Positions 59,381 through 64,000 of a DNA stretch of 64,000 nt are shown in pieces; the first letter of the stretch is position 1, and each line of letters starts with the position of its first letter. Under the pieces are notes generated by a model that saw nothing but the letters and a program-made list of their open reading frames with translations, made no database searches and was not told the origin of the DNA. The position numbers and the translations under genes are program-made. This stretch comes from Marinibacterium anthonyi (lineage in GTDB: Bacteria > Pseudomonadota > Alphaproteobacteria > Rhodobacterales > Rhodobacteraceae). The stretch lies in NCBI GenBank assembly GCA_003217735.2, contig CP031590.1, positions 1 through 64,000 on the forward strand, read 5' to 3'.

Positions 59381-60055
59381 CTATTGGAAAACCAAGGCGT
59401 TCGATCCGGTGGCCGCGCCGAACACGTCCCATCGTTTCGCGCTGTCCTTGTCGTCACTCAGGGAGGGCGACCGCTTTTCTATCGAGGGGGCGGTCACGGA
59501 CCCCTCTCCCAGCACGCGGGCCACATAGCCGTTGTGGAAACCACGCGTGAAAGAGCCGGTGTTGTAGGAGGAAAGTGCCTGGTGCAGGGCCTGCGTCCGG
59601 TCTGCTCCGGCATCGCGCGCCCGGTCATAGCCGTCGCGCAGCACGGTTTCCGCAGCCGTAAGATTGCGGCAGGCATCGAACACAGTGGCAGGCGTCAGCC
59701 CGAGCCAGGACAGGTTGGCACTGTTGATCTGCCCGAGGCCCATGTCGATGGACTTGCCCTCGGCGATCAGGCGGCTGGCAATCTGCGCGGCCTCATTGGC
59801 GGAGTGCGGCGCATAGGACGCCCGATCCGGACCGTTCACGCCGATGGCGAACGGGTTGAAGCCACTCTCGGCGGCGACGAGCTTTTCCATGATGGAGGGG
59901 GCGACACCGGGCGCGCAGTTTTCAGCGACGGCCCGGAACGCGGTGGCATTCATGGGCTCAGCCAGCGCGAGGCGCGGTGAGCCGATGGTGAATGCTGAAA
60001 GGATCAAGAGGGAGAGAAGGGAACCGCAGAGCGGTCGGAGGATCAGCCAGCGCAG
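59381..60055 (-). CDS. virB1: Lytic transglycosylase VirB1
   Basis: The protein has a lysozyme-like SLT domain: APSIMEKLVAAESGFNPFAI with the catalytic Glu, SIDMGLGQINSANLSWLGLT, and LHQALSSYNTGSFTRGFHNG. VirB1 opens peptidoglycan locally for the channel. The start is unclear. No ATG, GTG or TTG precedes the signal-like segment LRWLILRPLCGSLLSLLILS in a sensible place, so I begin at a CTG near 60055 (224 aa); a TTG at 60007 would cut the signal peptide short. It follows the small gene at 60069. Confidence 0.85.
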   Translation of the reverse strand: MRWLILRPLCGSLLSLLILSAFTIGSPRLALAEPMNATAFRAVAENCAPGVAPSIMEKLVAAESGFNPFAIGVNGPDRASYAPHSANEAAQIASRLIAEGKSIDMGLGQINSANLSWLGLTPATVFDACRNLTAAETVLRDGYDRARDAGADRTQALHQALSSYNTGSFTRGFHNGYVARVLGEGSVTAPSIEKRSPSLSDDKDSAKRWDVFGAATGSNALVFQ

Positions 60056-60068
60056 AGCGCCGAGGCGA

Positions 60069-60353
60069 TCACTCGGTGTCTTCGTCTTGTCCAGATTTAG
60101 GGGCAGGCACCCAAACGCCTTCGGCGTCGGGGAAAATGCGCATGTGGAAGCTGACCAGCGCGTCGGAAGACTTGAAAACGCGGGCTTCGCCAGTCTTCGA
60201 GGAAATGACCGGGCTGGCCGCGCCGTTCGACTGAACAGCCCAAAGCTCCCAGTTCCATCCTTTTGGGGTGTGAATCGGGCGGTAGTCGAGCTCGCCACCC
60301 TTCTCGAGGAAGTTTTGCACTGCATCAGTCGTAATCACGCGTGGGTTCCACAT
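60069..60353 (-). CDS. Small protein of unknown function at the head of the virB operon
   Basis: A 94-aa soluble protein, MWNPRVITTDAVQNFLEKGG at the start, which I cannot assign to a named family. It is the diverged paralogue of the protein at 22491-22790: FLEKGGELDYRP/FIKRGGRLRYEP and SSDALVSFHMRIFPDAE/SADAMIQYHSQMCPDED. It precedes virB1 directly, so it is probably the first gene of the transfer operon and may regulate it. AGGTG before the ATG lies in one arm of a hairpin (60361-60390). Confidence 0.78.
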   Translation of the reverse strand: MWNPRVITTDAVQNFLEKGGELDYRPIHTPKGWNWELWAVQSNGAASPVISSKTGEARVFKSSDALVSFHMRIFPDAEGVWVPAPKSGQDEDTE

Positions 60354-60360
60354 TGGCTGA

Positions 60361-60390
60361 CACCTGTCGTTGGGAATTTCTGGACAGGTG
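60361..60390 (-). promoter_or_regulatory. Hairpin masking the ribosome site at the head of the virB operon
   Basis: CACCTGTC (60361-60368) and GACAGGTG (60383-60390) are a perfect 8-bp inverted repeat with a 14-base loop, 8-9 bp from the ATG at 60353. The AGGTG Shine-Dalgarno lies in the 3' arm. It could be an RNA switch, an operator or both. Confidence 0.6.
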
Positions 60391-60445
60391 CTGCGTATCC
60401 TTGAATCACGACTTTTTTCAACTTTAAAGCCCAAATTCGAAAAAA

Positions 60446-60560
60446 GCGCCAAAGTACCATAAATCGCCCATACCCATGATAAGAGCTTTAGGTCTGTTTG
60501 GCGCGTTTGACAAAGGGCGCTTCTTCTGGAAGTTTGGCGTCAGATTTTGTGCTTTGGCGC
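60446..60560. repeat. Four copies of TTTGGCGC in the virB/trbM-like divergent region
   Basis: GCGCCAAA at 60446, TTTGGCGC at 60497 and 60553, and TTTGGCGT at 60533. The outer two copies extend to a 10-bp inverted pair (AGCGCCAAAG at 60445, CTTTGGCGCT at 60552). The 233-bp region lies between divergent genes and is relatively AT-rich, so these may be regulator-binding sites. Confidence 0.65.
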
Positions 60561-60686
60561 TATTCCTGACAGGCTCCGCAATAGGATGATCACCCCGCTG
60601 TGACCATCGTCAGAGCGGGACACCGGCGGGGACATGCCGATCAAAGATGTGAGGGGGCAGAGGCCTTGATCCTGGATGGACATGCG

Positions 60687-61397
60687 ATGCGGCGCGCTGC
60701 TGCGACTGCCTTTACCTGTGCGGGCCTGTCCTTGGCAGCTCCCCCGGCTGCGCAAGCCTATCAGGTCGACTGTGCGATCCTGATCTGTCTGGCGGGAGGC
60801 TGGCCCGGCAGCACCGAGTGCAACGAAGCGCGATCCGTCTTCATCAGCAGGATCACGCCCTGGCCGGTGGAGCCTCCCTTGCAGATCTGGAACTGTCCCT
60901 TGGGCGTGTCTTACCGCCTGCCTCAGGGCCAGAACACTCTGCCTCTTCTGCGTGAAGCTGCCAGCACGTCCGTGACTTCGACCCCGCAACCATTTCCGGC
61001 CGTCTTGAAGGGGGTGCCTATTCCGAGGCCCGCGAGAGATGCAATGCTATCCCTGATCGCGGACTATGCCGATGAAAACGGCGTGGCGGATGTCGACATC
61101 AGCGGGTCAGAGTATGACTTCGTCCGATCCATCCGCGTCTACAACGTCGAGTATGCCCGTCAGCGTGAAAGCGGCGGTGACAATGGTGACTGCCGCCGGA
61201 GCGAGAACGTCCGCGTCGGCACCTATGGCGTGCAGGGCGACTTCAGCTGGTCTGGCAGTTCGGTGGCATCATTGCCGGATGCTTTCGAAGGTCTTGCCGG
61301 TTGGGGTGAGAGCTGCCCAAGCCTCTATCAGCGGTCCGTCTTCATCGACTGGACCGATTACCAAGGGAAATATGCCTTTGAGCAGGTGGATTACTGA
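60687..61397 (+). CDS. Exported Cys-rich protein, TrbM-like
   Basis: A 236-aa protein with a signal peptide (MRRAAATAFTCAGLSLAAPP, cleaved after AQA). Its N-terminal Cys block is YQVDCAILICLAGGWPGSTE followed by C, with RITPWPVEPPLQIWNCP. This resembles TrbM/KikA-type conjugation proteins, which carry a similar CxxxLCL-type start. The rest is beta-rich with further cysteines (NGDCRRSENVRVG). It is divergent from the virB operon and sits at its border, so a role in conjugation is likely. Start chosen over longer forms because of the signal peptide. Confidence 0.65.
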   Translation: MRRAAATAFTCAGLSLAAPPAAQAYQVDCAILICLAGGWPGSTECNEARSVFISRITPWPVEPPLQIWNCPLGVSYRLPQGQNTLPLLREAASTSVTSTPQPFPAVLKGVPIPRPARDAMLSLIADYADENGVADVDISGSEYDFVRSIRVYNVEYARQRESGGDNGDCRRSENVRVGTYGVQGDFSWSGSSVASLPDAFEGLAGWGESCPSLYQRSVFIDWTDYQGKYAFEQVDY

Positions 61398-61502
61398 TCA
61401 CCGCAGGTGCCGGCATCGATGATACCCGGCACGCCAGAGAAATAAGAATACGGCCACGAGAACCTTGACGAAAAGGAGCAGTAAGAACTTTAGAAATTAA
61501 AA

Positions 61503-61533
61503 CCCCCGCGAAGGCGGCAACCTTTCACGGGGG
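61503..61533 (-). terminator. Hairpin terminator between the trbM-like gene and repC 2
   Basis: CCCCCGCGAAGG and CCTTTCACGGGGG form a stable stem around CGGCAA. On the minus strand it is followed by TTTTAATTT, so it best fits ending leftward transcription, such as an antisense RNA from the repC side. It may work in both directions. Confidence 0.7.
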
Positions 61534-61686
61534 CTGTAGGACTTAGGGCCGGCAAGCCCGTAATCATCCGAAATCATGGTTTAGTCTATCAGCTTCCCCA
61601 CCTTGCAGGCAAGTCAAAACGCATTTGTGCGACCTGTAGACGTTTGCCTGCCGCCGCCTCGCTTCAAACGAACGAGGATTGAACAG

Positions 61687-62949
61687 ATGCAAATATCTCA
61701 GGCCTTGCCTGTCCGACGGTGTGACGCCGTCAAGCCCACGCTTCCGCGCGGCATGGAGCGCGATGGCTTTGTTGCCCTTGTCGATGCGGTAGCGTCCAGC
61801 CTTGGCATAGGTGCCGCGGCGATGATGACCTTTCGCACGATGATCGCGGCGACCAGGCCAAGCGCGTTCAAGCGCGGCGCAGATGAACCCTGCTGCTATC
61901 TCAGCCAAAGTGAGATCGCGCATAAGCGTGGCGTGACGGCCTGTCGTATCCGGCAACACGAGGCGGCGCTTGTGCGCGCCGGGGTCATCGAGAAGCGGAC
62001 GATGGCGAATGGTGCGCGGTCCGGCTTTTCCGGTTGCGGCGTCTTCTTCGGCGTGGCGATCGCGCGCGTCGAAGAGTTTCTGTCCATGCGTGACGAGATC
62101 GAGGCAGATCGCAGGGCTCATGCCCGTCTGCGTGGGCAGCGCAGTTCGCACAAGCGGCACCTGAAAGGTATTCTGTGCGAACTGGTTGAGCGTCATGGGC
62201 TGACAGCCGAGCTCGAGCGTATCCATCAGAAATTCGTCGAGTGGCCGTCAGGCCAGGCGCTTTACCGCATGTCGCTCAAAGAGCTTCAGAGCCATGAGGC
62301 TGAAGCTGAGGCGCTGACGATCTCGGCGTCTAACTTGCTGCATGAAACGCGTCATCGACCGCTCGAAAACGAGCGCTCCCATATACAAGATACAACTCAA
62401 GATTCTAACCAGGTAATCTGTAACGACCCTGTCGATACGCGGAGCGTGGGCAAGCCCACGCACTCGATTATTGATTGGCCGCAGCCTGATGGCCACGTCC
62501 ATTGCTTAGAAAAGCAGGATGGGGCAGCCAACGAAGCGCACAAGTCCAAATTCATTCAGAACCTTGGCAGTGATCGTCTATATGACCTTTGTTCCGAAGA
62601 GATGAAGATGTGGCTCGACATCGAGCGCCAGAAGCGGGGCAGGTTGGACCTCCATTCCTTCTTGATCGCCGCGCAGAAACGTCTGCCTGAGCTGGGCATC
62701 CACCCATCCGCATGGGAGGAGGCCGTGGACATCCTGAGCGAGGACGCCGCGATGCTTTGTGTGGTGATCACTGATGCCAAGGTTGCCGATCCGGAGGTCA
62801 CCATCCTTTACCCAGGTGGCTATCTTCGCGGCATGGTGCGCGCGCAGCGGACCGGATCTTTGAACATCATGGGAAGTCTGATTGGGCTCAATGAACGGAG
62901 CAGGAGGGAAACCGCCCGATTTGAACCGCCTGCTCGCCGGTCCCGGTGA
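61687..62949 (+). CDS. repC: Second RepC-like replication initiator
   Basis: A 420-aa protein with the RepC layout. The N-terminal winged helix is at about residues 20-130 (CCYLSQSEIAHKRGVTACRI, ALVRAGVIEKR). The linker carries ENERSHIQ, matching ENEQHIQ of the first RepC. The C-terminal domain has LGIHPSAWEEAVDILSEDAA and YPGGYLRGMV. An AT-rich stretch in the gene (62376-62430) may hold its own origin. It is clearly diverged from the first repC and has no repA or repB beside it. The ATG at 61687 has GAGGA upstream. An IS66-family element follows at once. Confidence 0.88.
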   Translation: MQISQALPVRRCDAVKPTLPRGMERDGFVALVDAVASSLGIGAAAMMTFRTMIAATRPSAFKRGADEPCCYLSQSEIAHKRGVTACRIRQHEAALVRAGVIEKRTMANGARSGFSGCGVFFGVAIARVEEFLSMRDEIEADRRAHARLRGQRSSHKRHLKGILCELVERHGLTAELERIHQKFVEWPSGQALYRMSLKELQSHEAEAEALTISASNLLHETRHRPLENERSHIQDTTQDSNQVICNDPVDTRSVGKPTHSIIDWPQPDGHVHCLEKQDGAANEAHKSKFIQNLGSDRLYDLCSEEMKMWLDIERQKRGRLDLHSFLIAAQKRLPELGIHPSAWEEAVDILSEDAAMLCVVITDAKVADPEVTILYPGGYLRGMVRAQRTGSLNIMGSLIGLNERSRRETARFEPPARRSR

Positions 62950-62958
62950 TTGTTAAGA

Positions 62959-62988
62959 GACGTCCATAATGACGTCATTAAAGACGTC
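62959..62988. repeat. Three GACGTC boxes at 12-bp spacing
   Basis: GACGTC starts at 62959, 62971 and 62983, exactly 12 bp apart, in a 57-bp stretch between the second repC and the IS66-type gene. The hexamer is a palindrome. It could be part of the IS end or an operator. Confidence 0.7.
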
Positions 62989-63006
62989 TCCTACAGGGAG
63001 GCAGGG

Positions 63007-63378
63007 ATGCGGGGCGAAATTCTGGGCGTGGAACGTCGGCGCCGGTGGAGTGACGACGAAAAGTTGGCGATTGTGCTTTCGGTCGGGGTGAATGGCGCGA
63101 CGGTATCGCAAGTCGCGCAGCGCCACGAGATCAGGAGGCAGCAGATTTATGCCTGGCGATACGAACTGAGGAAGAAGGGGCTTCTTACGCCTGACGACGC
63201 GACGCAATTCCTGCCGGTTGATATTACACCGCCGCCCGGACCGCCGGAAGCGAGCGCCGCTGACGCGAACTCGGCGCTGGTCGAGGTGGTTTTGCGCAAC
63301 GGCCGCAGCTTGCGGGTCGATGCCCGCGTGGACCCGGCGGTGCTGACCCGTTTGCTCCAAACGGTGGAGGCAGCATGA
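63007..63378 (+). CDS. tnpA: IS66-family TnpA
   Basis: A 123-aa DNA-binding protein with a helix-turn-helix: RRRWSDDEKLAIVLSVGVNG, then TVSQVAQRHEIRRQQIYAWR. This is the IS66 Orf1 type. GGGAGG lies before its ATG. It overlaps tnpB by 4 bp (ATGA). The C-terminal LRNGRSLRVDARVDPAVLTR is typical. Confidence 0.9.
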   Translation: MRGEILGVERRRRWSDDEKLAIVLSVGVNGATVSQVAQRHEIRRQQIYAWRYELRKKGLLTPDDATQFLPVDITPPPGPPEASAADANSALVEVVLRNGRSLRVDARVDPAVLTRLLQTVEAA

Positions 63379-63722
63379 TCGGCCCCGGCACCGGCGTTCG
63401 CGTTTACCTGGCCTGCGGTCACACGGATATGCGTAAGGGTATCGCGGGCCTGTCCGCCATCGCGCAGGACGTCCTGCGGCAGAGGCCGTCGAACGGAGCC
63501 GTGTTCGCGTTCCGTGGGCGCCGGGGCGACAGGGTGAAACTCTTGTATTGGGATGGGCAGGGATTTTGCCTGTATTACAAAGTCCTGGAGAAGGGACGCT
63601 TTCCCTGGCCCTCGGCGACGGACGGAAGTGTCCGGCTGACTTCGGCGCAACTGGCGATGCTGTGGGAAGGAATCGACTGGCGGCGACCGGACTGGGGCGC
63701 GCCGCCTGCCCGGGCGGGGTGA
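63375..63722 (+). CDS. tnpB: IS66-family TnpB
   Basis: A 115-aa protein of the IS66 Orf2 family: VYLACGHTDMRKGIAGLSAI, VFAFRGRRGDRVKLLYWDGQ, GFCLYYKVLEKGRFPWP. Its biochemical role is not known, but it is required for transposition of IS66-type elements. It is coupled to tnpA by a 4-bp overlap. Confidence 0.93.
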   Translation: MIGPGTGVRVYLACGHTDMRKGIAGLSAIAQDVLRQRPSNGAVFAFRGRRGDRVKLLYWDGQGFCLYYKVLEKGRFPWPSATDGSVRLTSAQLAMLWEGIDWRRPDWGAPPARAG

Positions 63723-63784
63723 CTTATCTCTATGGAATCCCTTGTTTTTATGGTGCCTGATCTGTGGATATGGTATCCAGCGCC

Positions 63785-64000
63785 ATGTCCGCAGAAGCCA
63801 CGCCCCTCCCCAATGATCCCGCCGCTCTGAAAGCGATGATCGCTGCCTTGCAGGCGGAAAACCAGAAGATGTCGGCCAGTCTGCGGGCACATGATCTGCT
63901 GGTGCAAGCGCTGCGCGTGCGCATTGCCAAACTGCAAAAGCAGAAGTTCGGGCCGAGCTCGGAAAAGATCGAGCGCGAGATCGAACAATTGGAACTGGCG
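63785..64000 (+). CDS. tnpC: IS66-family transposase TnpC (partial, 5' end)
   Basis: The first 72 codons only; the frame is open at the window edge. The N-terminal coiled coil LKAMIAALQAENQKMSASLR and the following KLQKQKFGPSSEKIEREIEQ are the standard start of the IS66 transposase. The catalytic DDE part lies outside. Confidence 0.88.
   Translation, partial: MSAEATPLPNDPAALKAMIAALQAENQKMSASLRAHDLLVQALRVRIAKLQKQKFGPSSEKIEREIEQLELA

Larger units (their letters stand above)
62950..64000 (+). mobile_element. IS66-family element (left part; runs out of the window)
   Basis: Three genes in the IS66 order (tnpA, tnpB, tnpC) follow the second repC on the same strand. The element continues beyond base 64000, so its right end and target duplication cannot be seen. 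The exact left end is not identified; it must lie between the repC 2 stop and 63007. Confidence 0.85.

Overview
The window reads as most of a large conjugative, metal-resistance plasmid of an alphaproteobacterium, most likely a member of the Rhodobacterales (Paracoccus/Rhodobacter-like). The grounds are a repABC-type RepC, a 16-bp palindrome just after repC that fits the repABC parS consensus exactly, a DUF1403-ScpB pair, a VirB/VirD4 transfer system with an LPD7 protein, and high-GC coding throughout. RepA and RepB are not in the window and would lie upstream of base 1. No rRNA, tRNA or CRISPR array was seen.

Layout. 1-6 kb: repC, parS, a decayed AbiEi-HipA fusion, a broken DUF1403 gene, scpB and an intact AbiEi/AbiEii toxin-antitoxin pair. 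7.4-14 kb: a periplasmic thiol-redox set (CcmG/DsbE-like, TlpA-like, CcdA), a methyltransferase and a CDF transporter, then an operon of HMA-CDF transporter, LspA and a CYP152-type P450 facing a CmtR-like ArsR sensor. 14.3-20.4 kb: a short tyrosine recombinase, YnfA and a mer operon (merR divergent from merT, merP, two extra small membrane proteins, merF, merA and a second flavin oxidoreductase). 20.4-34.3 kb: plus-strand antirestriction and maintenance genes (DUF2493, a 50-aa protein, ardC) separated by long gene-free, hairpin-containing intervals. Here ardC is split by a 6.5-kb element with three tyrosine recombinases that carries a second ardC. A ribbon-helix-helix gene, parA, parB and a small membrane gene follow, the last with an IS481-family copy inserted at its stop codon.

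35.4-37.3 kb: an oriT with an IncP-like nic sequence, mobC and a relaxase. 37.5-46.7 kb: a copper island of two converging gene sets (multicopper oxidase with two cytochromes c, DUF305 protein, glutaredoxin-MauE fusion; then copA, copB, copC, copD and a PCuAC-like protein). 46.8-60.4 kb: a continuous minus-strand virB1-virB11/virD4 operon with eexN. 60.7-64 kb: a TrbM-like secreted protein, a second repC-like gene and the start of an IS66-family element.

How it fits together. The inferred nick lies on the minus strand and transfer would proceed towards lower coordinates. parAB, both ardC genes and the DUF2493 gene would then enter a recipient first, with the transferred strand as their template, while the relaxase, copper and virB genes enter last. 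Two repC genes plus an unlinked parAB suggest a cointegrate of two replicons. Several pseudogenes and the nested elements show a patchwork built by repeated insertion.
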